In this document: positions 51,587 through 60,908 of the stretch, in pieces
How positions within the stretch are numbered: position 1 is the stretch's first letter
How the letters are laid out: every line of letters starts with the position of its first letter
The notes under the pieces: generated by a model
Seen by the model: only the letters and a program-made list of their open reading frames with translations
What the model was told of the DNA's origin: nothing
The model's database searches: none
Made by a program: the position numbers and the translations under genes
Assembly (NCBI GenBank): GCA_009777845.1
Contig: WRLD01000013.1
Coordinates: 1 to 64,000, forward strand
Direction: 5' to 3'
DNA length: 64,000 nt
Source of the DNA: Defluviitaleaceae bacterium
GTDB taxonomy: Bacteria > Bacillota > Clostridia > Lachnospirales > WQUN01

Positions 51587-51668
51587 GTGTACGTTGCTGT
51601 GTACGTATTGTGTCGGCTACATAGAGGAGCGTGTACGCTTCCATAAAAAGTGTACGCTTCCGTAAAAA
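51587..51668 (+). promoter_or_regulatory. Leader with repeated GTGTACG heptamers
   Basis: GTGTACG occurs at 51587, 51599, 51631 and 51650. The last two open a 19-base tandem duplication (GTGTACGCTTCCATAAAAA and GTGTACGCTTCCGTAAAAA) just before the AAGGAGATAA ribosome site. Possible operator or RNA-binding repeats. Confidence 0.45.
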
Positions 51669-51682
51669 AAGGAGATAATAAA

Positions 51683-53320
51683 ATGAAGAAAATGGGACTG
51701 CTCTTTTTGGTAGTCATTTTGTTTTTACTTGCCGCGTGCAACACAGGCGACGAAGTCGTTTCTGTGGACGGTACTACGCCTAGCGGTGAAAGTGGAACAG
51801 TAACAGCAACAGGCGAACGCGTGCCGTTTGCGTGGATTGAGGAATTAAACGCCAGCGTAGGGTACGAGGTCGCTTCTGCCAATTTCGAGAAGGAACTGGC
51901 ACAGCGGGTAGAAACCTCGCCGCTCCACATCTTTAACACAATAGGCAAGGCCCTTGAACACGGCACGACAAAAATAAACGTAGTCGTTGATGCCGAAAGG
52001 CCTGACTGGTATGGCGAGGGCGTTACAAGGTCAACCAACGGCGCGAACATCACGATACAAGCTGACGTAGAAAATAGCAATTTGCTACTTAACGCCGATA
52101 TTGTTTCCGACAATGAGCCGATTAACTTCATGGCGTTTTTGAACAAGAACGGCATGGGCATAGGCTCCGACCTAATCGGCGGAAACTACGGTGTCAACTT
52201 TGCCACGCTTGTGCCAGATGCGCTACGCCTTATGGAGGAAGCAATGGCAGGGGACGAGGTGTCGGTAGATTTTGCTGATGTCGAGGCTCTCGTGGACATA
52301 TTTAAGCAAGCGGGCGAACGCATGATGTACGCTACCGCAGATGATGACGAATATGTGCGTTTGCTGGCAGATTTTAACAAAAAATACGGTAAAAGCGAGG
52401 AAACAGAGCTAATTAGGGGCGACCAAGCCGTAAAAGCCACGCGCATTTACACAGATATGCCAATGAATGAGGCTGTGAAGATTTATCGCGACTTGTTCGA
52501 GATTTTTGAACGCGACCCGCTAGTAGATGCGTTTTTTGCTAACCCGCTTATCGCAATGGCAGGGGAAAACGCCCGCGAGGAATTTATGAGCGGAATACGG
52601 AGCGCGCTTGACGAAATGGAAAGCGAATTGTCGGCAGTTGGCGCTTCTGCGGCTCAAGTGTCATACTATGTAGGCGAAAATGACAGGCTGTTACGCATGG
52701 AACAAGCCATGGACATGGATATATACGGCGAAGCAGTGAAAATAGTTATGGCTTTAGACATGGGCGACTCCGCTACCGACACATGGACTTTGGAAATAGA
52801 TGCAGAAACGCCGGACGGCAGCTTCTACGCAACCATCGACTGGACTATACGCGAGGAAAACGGAAACCACATTCACGGATTTAGCGTAGCGGCAGGCGAT
52901 GGCGGCTGGTTCAACTTCTCTGCGGAAATCGCGATTTACTGGAATCCGCAAAGCGGCGACTTTGTCGTAATGCTCGGCCGCGACAACGAGCTGCTAAAAG
53001 GCAGCTTTACCGCAAACGGCACGGAAGCCCGCTTGTATTTTGACTTTATGTTCAGCGATGAGTGGGTGGGCGATTTTGACACCAGGGTCGAAATAACAAC
53101 CTCGCCCGCCGTGAGCATTCCTAACGTAGACTACGTAAATATTTTGGGGCTTAGCATAGGCGAACTCGAAGAAATGTTTATGTCCATAGCTATGGCAAAT
53201 ATGGCTTATGAGTATGATAACGACTGGTCAAGCTCCATTGACAGCGATTTTGACTGGGAGAGCTTCGACTGGGAAAATTTCGATTGGGAAAACTTTGACT
53301 GGGAAGGTCTTGAGGAATAG
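51683..53320 (+). CDS. Large lipoprotein with acidic-aromatic C-terminal repeats
   Basis: The 545-residue lipoprotein has a signal ending FLLAAC (C19). A long alpha/beta extracellular region follows, with a beta-rich second half (WTLEIDAETPDGSFYATIDW). At the C-terminus a short acidic-aromatic unit repeats four times (FDWES, FDWEN, FDWEN, FDWEG). AAGGAGATAATAAA precedes ATG 51683; the GTG at 51650 is part of a duplicated leader. It has its own promoter and terminator. I do not recognise the family; repeated tandem DW units could bind cations or cell-wall polymer. Confidence 0.78.
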   Translation: MKKMGLLFLVVILFLLAACNTGDEVVSVDGTTPSGESGTVTATGERVPFAWIEELNASVGYEVASANFEKELAQRVETSPLHIFNTIGKALEHGTTKINVVVDAERPDWYGEGVTRSTNGANITIQADVENSNLLLNADIVSDNEPINFMAFLNKNGMGIGSDLIGGNYGVNFATLVPDALRLMEEAMAGDEVSVDFADVEALVDIFKQAGERMMYATADDDEYVRLLADFNKKYGKSEETELIRGDQAVKATRIYTDMPMNEAVKIYRDLFEIFERDPLVDAFFANPLIAMAGENAREEFMSGIRSALDEMESELSAVGASAAQVSYYVGENDRLLRMEQAMDMDIYGEAVKIVMALDMGDSATDTWTLEIDAETPDGSFYATIDWTIREENGNHIHGFSVAAGDGGWFNFSAEIAIYWNPQSGDFVVMLGRDNELLKGSFTANGTEARLYFDFMFSDEWVGDFDTRVEITTSPAVSIPNVDYVNILGLSIGELEEMFMSIAMANMAYEYDNDWSSSIDSDFDWESFDWENFDWENFDWEGLEE

Positions 53321-53344
53321 GGAGCGTAGGAGAAAGGAAGAAAG

Positions 53345-53372
53345 GGCATTGCGTGAGCAATGCCTTTTTTTT
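53345..53372 (+). terminator. Rho-independent terminator
   Basis: GGCATTGC, loop GTGA, GCAATGCC and eight T follow the lipoprotein gene. Confidence 0.92.
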
Positions 53373-53397
53373 ATTTGACAGGAAGTCGCGTAGAGCC

Positions 53398-53426
53398 TTG
53401 ACTGGCACGTATGCACGTATTAAAAT
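53398..53426 (+). promoter_or_regulatory. Promoter of the HicB-like gene
   Basis: TTGACT (53398-53403), a 17-base spacer and TAAAAT (53421-53426), 41 bases before ATG 53468. Confidence 0.7.
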
Positions 53427-53467
53427 TATGAACGCAGGGAGGGTATGCCAAAAGGAGAGATATATAT

Positions 53468-53854
53468 ATGAAAAAACTAATTTATCCCGCTATTTTCTAC
53501 AAGGAAGATAATTCATTTTGGGTAGAATTTCCCGATTTAGAGGGCTGTCAGAGCTTTGCCGACACCTTGGAACAGCTTCACGAAAACGCAAAGGAAGCGT
53601 TGGCGGCGTATTGCGTTACATTGCTCGAACAAAACGCCCCCTTAGCCCCGCCGTCCGACATTTACCAAATCACGCCCCCCGAAAACGCTTTTGTTTCCTT
53701 AGTAGATGTCGATTTAATTAAGAAAAGCCAAGCTGTGAAAAAAACCCTAACAATTCCCTCATGGCTAAATGAATTGGCGGAAAAAAGCCATGTCAATTTT
53801 TCTAGCACCTTGCAGGACGCTCTTATGACAAAATTGAGTATCGGCGGACATTAA
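53468..53854 (+). CDS. HicB-family protein without adjacent HicA
   Basis: The 128-residue protein has the partial RNase H-like HicB fold at the N-terminus (YPAIFYKEDNSFWVEFPDLE, then GCQSFADTLEQLHENAKEAL) and a C-terminal segment (KTLTIPSWLNELAEKSHVNF) like a ribbon-helix-helix DNA-binding domain. HicB normally neutralises the HicA RNA-cutting toxin and represses the operon, but no HicA gene is next to it. AAGGAGAGA precedes ATG 53468. It is probably an orphan regulator. Confidence 0.85.
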   Translation: MKKLIYPAIFYKEDNSFWVEFPDLEGCQSFADTLEQLHENAKEALAAYCVTLLEQNAPLAPPSDIYQITPPENAFVSLVDVDLIKKSQAVKKTLTIPSWLNELAEKSHVNFSSTLQDALMTKLSIGGH

Positions 53855-53874
53855 ATCGCGCTCGAAATCTCACC

Positions 53875-53903
53875 TTGATAACCCACAAACAAAATGGTAA
53901 AAT
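53875..53903 (+). promoter_or_regulatory. Promoter of the glycolytic operon
   Basis: TTGATA (53875-53880), a 17-base spacer and TAAAAT (53898-53903) with extended TGG, 62 bases before the pgk start. Confidence 0.72.
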
Positions 53904-53965
53904 ACTCTTTGGGAAAAAAATTCAATATATTTTCCATGTATTGGCAAGACGAAGGGAGAAATCAG

Positions 53966-55156
53966 ATGCTTAACAAAAAAAGTATCAACGACATTAACGT
54001 AAAGGGCAAACGTGTTTTAGTGCGTTGCGATTTTAATGTGCCGCTAATTGACGGCAAAATTACAGACGAAAACAGAATTACTGCGGCACTGCCTACGCTT
54101 AAAAAGCTAATCGCAGACGGCGCGAGGCTCATACTTTGTTCACATTTAGGCAAGCCAAAGGGGCCAGACCCCGCGGCTTCGCTTGCGCCAGTGGCAAAAC
54201 GCCTAGGCGAACACCTTGGGCTAGAAGTAAAATTTTTGGACTGCGATACTGTAGTCTGTGACGATTGCCGCGAAAAAATAGCACAGCTCAAGGACGGCGA
54301 GGTCGCAATGCTGCAAAATACCCGCTTCCGCGCCGAGGAGGGCAAAAACGAGGACTCGTTCTCCAAAGACCTTGCTTCGATTGCCGACATTTACGTGAAT
54401 GATGCCTTCGGCTCGGCGCATAGGGCGCATTGCTCCACCGTGGGCGTAACCAAGTTTGTGGCGGAAACAGCGGTAGGCTACCTCATGCAAAAGGAGCTTG
54501 ACTTCCTCGGAAACGCCGTAGAAAACCCTGTACGCCCGTTTGTAGCCATTTTGGGCGGCGCGAAGGTTTCTGACAAAATTTTGGTAATCAATAAGCTGTT
54601 GGATAAAGTAGACAAACTGATTGTGGGCGGCGGAATGGCGTATACGTTTTTTGCCGCAAAGGGCTATGGCGTGGGTACGTCACTGCTCGAAAAGGACAGA
54701 ATCGAAGATGCAAAGGCAATTATGGCAAAGGCGCAGGAAAAAGGAATCGAGCTTCTTTTGCCTGTAGATACCGTTGTCGCCAAGGAATTTGCCAAGGACG
54801 CGGAGCATAAAACCGTTTCCTCCGACAATATCGAGGACGGCTATATGGGGCTTGATATAGGCGAAAAAACGCGCGAAATATTCTCAGAAGCAATAAAACA
54901 AGCCAAAACCGTAATATGGAACGGCCCCATGGGCGTGTTCGAGTTCCCGAGCTTTGCAAAGGGTACTCTCGCGCTCGCCAAGGTGCTTGCGGAGCTTGAT
55001 GCGACTACCATTATCGGCGGCGGCGATAGCGCGGCGGCAGTAAATCAGCTAGGCTACGGCGACCAAATGACACATATTTCTACAGGCGGCGGTGCATCGC
55101 TAGAGTTTCTTGAGGGCAAGGAGCTACCTGGGGTAGTGGCGGTTAAGGATAAATAA
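53966..55156 (+). CDS. pgk: Phosphoglycerate kinase
   Basis: The 396-residue enzyme makes ATP and 3-phosphoglycerate from 1,3-bisphosphoglycerate in glycolysis. Motifs: [12 protein letters not shown] at the N-terminus, [35 protein letters not shown], and the nucleotide loop [19 protein letters not shown] 53966 has GGGAG upstream; an in-frame ATG at 53894 overlaps the promoter. It heads a pgk-tpiA-gpmI-eno operon; gap is not here. Confidence 0.97.
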   Translation: MLNKKSINDINVKGKRVLVRCDFNVPLIDGKITDENRITAALPTLKKLIADGARLILCSHLGKPKGPDPAASLAPVAKRLGEHLGLEVKFLDCDTVVCDDCREKIAQLKDGEVAMLQNTRFRAEEGKNEDSFSKDLASIADIYVNDAFGSAHRAHCSTVGVTKFVAETAVGYLMQKELDFLGNAVENPVRPFVAILGGAKVSDKILVINKLLDKVDKLIVGGGMAYTFFAAKGYGVGTSLLEKDRIEDAKAIMAKAQEKGIELLLPVDTVVAKEFAKDAEHKTVSSDNIEDGYMGLDIGEKTREIFSEAIKQAKTVIWNGPMGVFEFPSFAKGTLALAKVLAELDATTIIGGGDSAAAVNQLGYGDQMTHISTGGGASLEFLEGKELPGVVAVKDK

Positions 55157-55168
55157 AGGAGCTATATT

Positions 55169-55912
55169 ATGAGGCGTAAAATAGTAGCAGGTAACTGGAA
55201 AATGAACCTTTTGCCGTCAGAGGCAAAGGCATTTACGTGCGAGCTAAAGGACAAAATAAAAACCGACAAGGTAGACGTGGTTATTTGTGTGCCTGACGTT
55301 CATTTGTATCCAGTGCTAGACTTGACCAAGGACACAACAATAAAGGTAGGCGCGCAAAACATGCACTACGCCGACAAGGGCGCGTACACTGGCGAGGTTT
55401 CGGGCAAAATGCTTGCAGAAATGGGCGTAAGCTACGTTATTATCGGCCATTCCGAAAGGCGCGAATACTTTAACGAAACAGACACGACCGTAAACTTGAA
55501 AACGCTAATGGCGTTAAAAAACGGCCTAACGCCTATTGTTTGTATCGGCGAAACGCTAAAGCAGCGCGAGTCTAACCGTACCTCTTATGTAATTAGCAAG
55601 CAGCTGTCCTTTGCTATGGACGGACTAAGCGCGGACGATATGGCAAAAATTGTAATAGCCTACGAGCCAGTATGGGCGATTGGCACAGGAAGAACCGCGA
55701 CCAAGGAGCAGGCGGAGGAAGTCTGCGCCGCGATTCGTAAGCAAATCCGCGAACGCTTGGGCGACGTGGCCGACAAGGTACGCATTTTGTACGGCGGAAG
55801 CGTGAACGACGCTAACGCAAAGGAATTGTTCGACATGCCGAACATCGACGGCGGACTGGTAGGCGGCGCGAGCCTAAAGCTGAGCTTTGAGCAAGTGGTA
55901 GGTGGTGCATGA
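55169..55912 (+). CDS. tpiA: Triose-phosphate isomerase
   Basis: The 247-residue enzyme interconverts dihydroxyacetone phosphate and glyceraldehyde 3-phosphate. Catalytic residues are visible: N9 and K11 (AGNWKMN), H94 (IIGHSERREY) and E166 (AYEPVWAIGTG), plus the phosphate loop LYGGSVN. It starts 12 bases after pgk and overlaps gpmI by four bases (ATGA). Confidence 0.97.
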   Translation: MRRKIVAGNWKMNLLPSEAKAFTCELKDKIKTDKVDVVICVPDVHLYPVLDLTKDTTIKVGAQNMHYADKGAYTGEVSGKMLAEMGVSYVIIGHSERREYFNETDTTVNLKTLMALKNGLTPIVCIGETLKQRESNRTSYVISKQLSFAMDGLSADDMAKIVIAYEPVWAIGTGRTATKEQAEEVCAAIRKQIRERLGDVADKVRILYGGSVNDANAKELFDMPNIDGGLVGGASLKLSFEQVVGGA

Positions 55913-57438
55913 AAAATACCGTTGTATTGATGATTTTGGACGGCTTTGGGCTTTGTGACGAAAAGCAAACGAACGCAATCCACCTAGCCAAAACGCCGCA
56001 TTTAGACTGGCTTATGCAAAGCTACCCATGCCAAAGGGGCGCGGCCTCGGGCATGGACGTGGGTCTGCCAGACGGCCAAATGGGCAATTCCGAGGTAGGG
56101 CATACAAATATCGGCGCAGGGCGCGTGGTTTACCAAGAGCTTACGCGCATAACAAAGGAAATAGCGGACGGCGAGTTTTTCGAGAACAAGGTCTTGCTCG
56201 GCGCGATTGAAAACGCAAAAAACAACAATTCCGCGCTGCATTTGTACGGCTTGCTTTCGGACGGCGGCGTACACAGCCACAATACGCACCTGTACGCAAT
56301 GCTTAAAATGGCTAAGCAAAACGGCCTAAGCGAGGTGTACGTACACGCATTTCTTGACGGGCGCGACACACCGCCCGCCTCGGGCTTCGATTTTATCAAG
56401 GAGCTAGAGGCGGAAATGGAAAAAATAGGCGTAGGGAAAATAGCGACTATTTCGGGTCGTTATTATGCCATGGATAGGGACAATCGCTGGGAACGTGTAC
56501 AGCTCGCCTATGACGCGCTTACCCTCGGCAAGGGCGAAACAGCCCTAACCGCCGCCGAATGTATGGAAAAAACCTACGCCGCAGGCGTGAATGACGAGTT
56601 TGTACTGCCGACAATTATCTTGGACGGCGGCAAGCCCACAGCCACTATTAAAGCAAGGGATTCTGTGGTGTTCTACAATTTCCGCCCAGACCGCGCCAGG
56701 GAAATTACACGCGCCTTTTGCGAGCCTAGCTTTGACGGCTTTGCTCGCGAGCTTTTGCCGCTGTATTACGTGTGCTTTACGGAGTACGACACGACTATTC
56801 CCGCAAAGCATGTGGCGTTCCTTGCGCAGTCTATGGATAATGTGCTTGGCAAATACCTTGCCGACAAGGGCTTGAGCCAGCTACGCCTTGCGGAAACGGA
56901 AAAATACGCGCATGTCACGTTCTTTTTCAATGGCGGCAACGAAGCGCCGTATGACGGCGAGGATAGAATTTTAGTGCCGTCGCCCAAGGTCGCGACATAC
57001 GATTTACAGCCCGAAATGAGCGCGCCCGAGGTAGCCGACAAGCTAGTGGAGGCAATCAATTCACAAAAATACGATTTAATCGTGGTAAACTTTGCCAACT
57101 GCGACATGGTAGGCCATACAGGAATAATGTCCGCGGCAATAGAAGCCGTAGAAACGGTGGATTCCTGCGTGGCAAAGGCAATGGATGCTATGCTAAAAAA
57201 CGGTACGCGCATGTTCCTATGCGCCGACCACGGCAACGCCGACAAAATGGTTGACAACGCAGGCACTGCGCCCTTTACCGCCCATACAACTAACCCTGTG
57301 CCGTTTATATTGTTCAACTGCCCCGACATAGGGCTTGCGGAAGGTGGGCGGCTCGCGGATATTGCGCCTACGTTGCTTGATTTGATGGGGCTGCCTGTAC
57401 CGCCTGAGATGACTGGTAGGTCGTTGTTGGTGAGATAA
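55909..57438 (+). CDS. gpmI: 2,3-bisphosphoglycerate-independent phosphoglycerate mutase
   Basis: The 509-residue manganese enzyme converts 3- to 2-phosphoglycerate. Alkaline-phosphatase-fold metal site: D11 (LMILDGFGL) and phosphoserine S61 (DGQMGNSEVGHTNIGAG). Other motifs are HAFLDGRDTPP, NFRPDRARE and CADHGNADKM. ATG overlaps the tpiA stop. Its length is standard for GpmI. Confidence 0.97.
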   Translation: MKNTVVLMILDGFGLCDEKQTNAIHLAKTPHLDWLMQSYPCQRGAASGMDVGLPDGQMGNSEVGHTNIGAGRVVYQELTRITKEIADGEFFENKVLLGAIENAKNNNSALHLYGLLSDGGVHSHNTHLYAMLKMAKQNGLSEVYVHAFLDGRDTPPASGFDFIKELEAEMEKIGVGKIATISGRYYAMDRDNRWERVQLAYDALTLGKGETALTAAECMEKTYAAGVNDEFVLPTIILDGGKPTATIKARDSVVFYNFRPDRAREITRAFCEPSFDGFARELLPLYYVCFTEYDTTIPAKHVAFLAQSMDNVLGKYLADKGLSQLRLAETEKYAHVTFFFNGGNEAPYDGEDRILVPSPKVATYDLQPEMSAPEVADKLVEAINSQKYDLIVVNFANCDMVGHTGIMSAAIEAVETVDSCVAKAMDAMLKNGTRMFLCADHGNADKMVDNAGTAPFTAHTTNPVPFILFNCPDIGLAEGGRLADIAPTLLDLMGLPVPPEMTGRSLLVR

Positions 57439-58827
<1,389 letters not shown>

Positions 58828-58830
<3 letters not shown>

Positions 58831-58908
58831 GGGCATAGCCCCTTTTCTCCGAGGGGCGTTGCCCCTTTCCCCCGACTTTACAGTGGTGGGAATATCGTCA
58901 CGAGCCTT
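58828..58908. repeat. Family C repeat after eno
   Basis: From the eno stop it reads TAGGGGCATAGCCCCTTTTC, then a second hairpin GGGGCGTTGCCCC, CCCCGACT, and GTGGTGGGAATATCGTCACG ending AGCC. It is about 80 bases long. Related copies: in ispG (19618-19679), 60820-60874 and the fragment at 49527. Confidence 0.82.
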
Positions 58909-58926
58909 GGTAGTGTGGAGGATAAG

Positions 58927-58965
58927 AAGCCCCCTACCCGAAAAACTTTTTCGGGTAGGGGGCTT
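58927..58965. terminator. Terminator of the glycolytic operon (bidirectional)
   Basis: AAGCCCCCTACCCGAAAAA pairs with TTTTCGGGTAGGGGGCTTT around a short loop, a stem of 18-19 base pairs. It lies between convergent genes and can serve both strands. Confidence 0.88.
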
Positions 58966-58998
58966 TAATGTCAATTATATCCAATGAGGGGGCATATC

Positions 58999-59586
58999 CT
59001 AACGTAAACCACGCATTATATCTCGCATCATTCTGTCCGCTTCCCGTTGAGCCTCTCGTACTAATCGGTCTGCTTCACGCTCTATTTCGCTACTTATGCG
59101 TTCCGCTTCACGTTCTATTTCGTTGCTTATACGTTCTGCGGCACGTTCTAATGCGCTTTCTATATTCGGCGTGGATATGGGACTAGGTGTAGGTGTAGGT
59201 GTTGGTGTTGGTGTAGGTGTAGGTGTTGGTGTTGGTGTAGGTGTTGGTGTTGGTGTAGGTTGAGGTGTTGGAGTAGGTTGGGGCATTATCGAAGATGTCG
59301 GCGTGCGTCCTAATTGATGTACGCTCGTTAAACTTGCTGTATTGGTTACACTATTCCAGTCTACTTCCATGCCAAGAACTTCTGCCGCCGCCCTCAGCGG
59401 AACATAGGTTGTACCGTTATAAAGTAATGTTTCCTTGTCGACAGGTTTTCCGTCAACAACCAATCTAACACGTCCGAAAATTACTTCAATCGTTTGTCTT
59501 GATTCCGCAAATACGGAAATCGTGGACACAAGCAAAATACCTGCTAAAATTCCAATGATAAATTCCTTGCTTCTTTTTTTGAGCAT
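58999..59586 (-). CDS. Secreted protein with stalk domain, PT-repeat linker and helical tail
   Basis: The 195-residue protein has a signal peptide or anchor (FIIGILAGILLVSTISVFA). A copper-amine-oxidase-like stalk domain follows (VRLVVDGKPVDKETLLYNGT, YVPLRAAAEVLGMEVDW), then a (PT)n linker of about 36 residues and a charged helix built on heptad-like ERISNEIEREAERISSEIER units. ATG 59586 has GAGAGG nine bases upstream. It is likely a cell-surface protein; its partner is unknown. Confidence 0.8.
   Translation of the reverse strand: MLKKRSKEFIIGILAGILLVSTISVFAESRQTIEVIFGRVRLVVDGKPVDKETLLYNGTTYVPLRAAAEVLGMEVDWNSVTNTASLTSVHQLGRTPTSSIMPQPTPTPQPTPTPTPTPTPTPTPTPTPTPTPTPSPISTPNIESALERAAERISNEIEREAERISSEIEREADRLVREAQREADRMMRDIMRGLR
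59183..59283. repeat. Hexanucleotide tandem repeat (GGTGTA/GGTGTT)n
   Basis: On the plus strand GGTGTA and GGTGTT alternate about 16 times, encoding the proline-threonine linker on the minus strand. Copy-number change in units of six would keep the frame and alter linker length. Confidence 0.85.
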
Positions 59587-59672
59587 AATTACCAATTCCT
59601 CTCTGATTTATGGGTACATTTGGAGCCACATTTGATTTCTATATAGTTGACTAGGCGATAAGGTACTTCCGC

Positions 59673-59999
59673 TTATTCGTTGTTGTCCGTCAGATGTTTT
59701 TTTATTTCTTCGAGGTCGGAGGCTATTTTTGACGTGAGTGCATTTGTATCAGAAATATCTTTTACCATATACAAATACACCATAGTGCCTGAAGTGACAG
59801 TAACAACAACGAAAAGACCGACAATCAAGGTAACTAAAAATAAGAAAACATTAAAGCCTTCTAGGTAAAAGCTACCTGCACCTATTGCGGAAAACACCGC
59901 ACCAAAAATACCTAACGCGAAAAGAGCTAGAATCAATCCCCTCAGCCAACTCCACCAAAAATTTACAGTAACCTTCTCTAATTTAAAATTTTTTGACAT
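59673..59999 (-). CDS. Small membrane protein with two helices
   Basis: The 108-residue protein has two long membrane segments (LRGLILALFALGIFGAVFSA and NVFLFLVTLIVGLFVVVTVT) and a charged C-terminal tail with a short coiled coil (IASDLEEIKKHL). No family is recognised. It lies between the stalk-domain gene and a gene-free, hairpin-rich stretch. Confidence 0.7.
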   Translation of the reverse strand: MSKNFKLEKVTVNFWWSWLRGLILALFALGIFGAVFSAIGAGSFYLEGFNVFLFLVTLIVGLFVVVTVTSGTMVYLYMVKDISDTNALTSKIASDLEEIKKHLTDNNE

Positions 60000-60051
60000 T
60001 AAATCCTACCCCTCTAGCCAGAACAAAGCGACTGACACGCTATTTATTTTT

Positions 60052-60083
60052 CCCCCGAGCGAATTTTTATTTTTGCTCGGGGG
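60052..60083. other. Hairpin upstream of the 59999 gene
   Basis: CCCCCGAGC and GCTCGGGGG form a perfect nine-base-pair stem with a 14-base AT-rich loop. No T run follows on either strand, so it may be a 5' leader structure or an operator rather than a terminator. The stretch 60000-60448 has no convincing gene. Confidence 0.45.
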
Positions 60084-60218
60084 CTTGTGCTTGGGTAATA
60101 CAAAAAAGATGTGCAAGGACGGCAAAGCATTGCCACCACCTACACACCTTGAAAAATTCAAGTCAAATCAAACATGCCTTTGCCATAAGCCCTTACGCGA
60201 GTAACACAAATAACATTT

Positions 60219-60260
60219 CACTATTCCAATATTCCCGAAACGCGAATGATTGTAATAGTG
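60219..60260. other. Imperfect inverted repeat in a gene-free stretch
   Basis: CACTATT, CAAT and TTC on the left pair with GAA, ATTG and AATAGTG on the right, with single-base mismatches at regular places and CCCGAAACGCG at the tip. It resembles a conserved RNA stem more than a simple operator. It precedes the candidate ncRNA below. Confidence 0.35.
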
Positions 60261-60284
60261 GTAAAACAATGCTAAACTGTGGTT

Positions 60285-60392
60285 ACGTAGTGGCAGGCGC
60301 GAGCCTGTGTGTGTTAGGTGATGCGTTGAATCCCTACACTCGCCGCAAGGTGTTGACGCACCTCGCGGTCGCTACGCTTTTTATTACAGATA
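60285..60392 (+). ncRNA. Candidate structured small RNA
   Basis: A promoter-like TTGTAA (60250), a 17-base spacer and TAAACT (60273) lead into a GC-rich stretch with two hairpins, CAGGC-GCGA-GCCTG and CCGCAAGGTG-TTGACG-CACCTCGCGG, then TACGCTTTTTATTA. No known RNA family was recognised (not tRNA, tmRNA, RNase P or SRP RNA by eye). Evidence is structural only. Confidence 0.28.
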
Positions 60393-60448
60393 CATTCTAA
60401 CATAGACGTTCTGAAAAATGCAAATTTTCTTTTTGTGTTTTTTAGGAG

Positions 60449-60476
60449 TTGCTTTTTTCTGATTTATGGGTATAAT
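60449..60476 (+). promoter_or_regulatory. Promoter of antisense RNA at the type I toxin locus
   Basis: TTGCTT (60449-60454), a 16-base spacer and perfect TATAAT (60471-60476). It points toward the 3' end of the converging toxin gene. Confidence 0.65.
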
Positions 60477-60478
60477 AA

Positions 60479-60512
60479 AAGCAAGCCACGAGTGCTACCT
60501 CGTGACTTGCTT
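60479..60512 (-). terminator. Terminator of the toxin messenger
   Basis: Read on the minus strand, AAGCAAGTCACGAG and CTCGTGGCTTGCTT form a 14-base stem (one mismatch), followed by TTATTAT. Confidence 0.7.
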
Positions 60513-60546
60513 GGTACACAGCCGTTTCGGCTGGTTCACGGTTTTT
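60483..60546 (+). ncRNA. Putative antitoxin antisense RNA of a type I toxin-antitoxin pair
   Basis: The expected transcript starts near 60483 and contains a strong hairpin (GCAAGCCACGAG with CTCGTGACTTGC) and a second (AGCC-GTTT-CGGCT), ending CACGGTTTTTAA. It overlaps the 3' end of the toxin messenger, which runs in from the right. Convergent overlapping RNAs with hairpins are the standard form of Fst/TxpA/holin-like toxin loci. Confidence 0.55.
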
Positions 60547-60572
60547 AATAAGACGTTAAAATAAAGTGGCCG

Positions 60573-60728
60573 TTACCTTGACCTAGGACGGCTACTTTTG
60601 CGTTTTTTGCGATGCTTGCGTTGTTTTTTGCTGTGACAGTTGCATTTGCAATGACGGTAAGCTAGATATAACGCTGCTAGCTGTGTCGTCAGTTGTATCA
60701 GCAGAGATAACCATTCATATACGCTCAT
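60573..60728 (-). CDS. Small holin-like toxin peptide (putative type I toxin)
   Basis: The 51-residue peptide begins MSVYEWLSLLIQLTTQLAAL, close to the start of putative holin-like toxins (MSVYEALSLM... type): one membrane helix and a very basic tail rich in lysine, arginine and cysteine (CKCNCHSKKQRKHRKKRK). ATG 60728 has AAGGGGTGAGG directly upstream; longer frames start in repeat DNA. Such peptides insert in the membrane when not silenced by an antisense RNA, which fits the convergent RNA at 60483-60546. The tail is longer and more basic than usual. Confidence 0.65.
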   Translation of the reverse strand: MSVYEWLSLLIQLTTQLAALYLAYRHCKCNCHSKKQRKHRKKRKSSRPRSR

Positions 60729-60784
60729 AGCCTCACCCCTTTCGGAGTGAACCAGCCATCCAGACTGCTTGTACAGTATAACAC

Positions 60785-60815
60785 AAAAACCCCATGTGCG
60801 AGGTTTTTTTATTTT
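60785..60815. terminator. Terminator-like hairpin
   Basis: AAAAACC and GGTTTTT flank a 10-base loop and are followed by further T. A similar context (TATAACACAAAAA) precedes the hairpin at 61550. Confidence 0.5.
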
Positions 60816-60819
60816 TAGA

Positions 60820-60874
60820 GGCTCGTGACGACATTCCCACCAAAAACAAGTCGGAAAAAAGGGGCTATGCCCCC
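60820..60874. repeat. Family C repeat, shorter copy
   Basis: Plus-strand GGCTCGTGACGACATTCCCA, CAAGTCGG and AAAAAAGGGGCTATGCCCC match the complement of the copy after eno, with the second hairpin lost. Confidence 0.7.
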
Positions 60875-60908
60875 ACCACAAAAATGTCGGCGAAATATTA
60901 AATAGACC

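Noticed and set aside
59993-60400. Open frame of 135 codons on the plus strand
   Set aside because: No ribosome site, begins inside the start of a minus-strand gene and runs through hairpins; composition is not protein-like.
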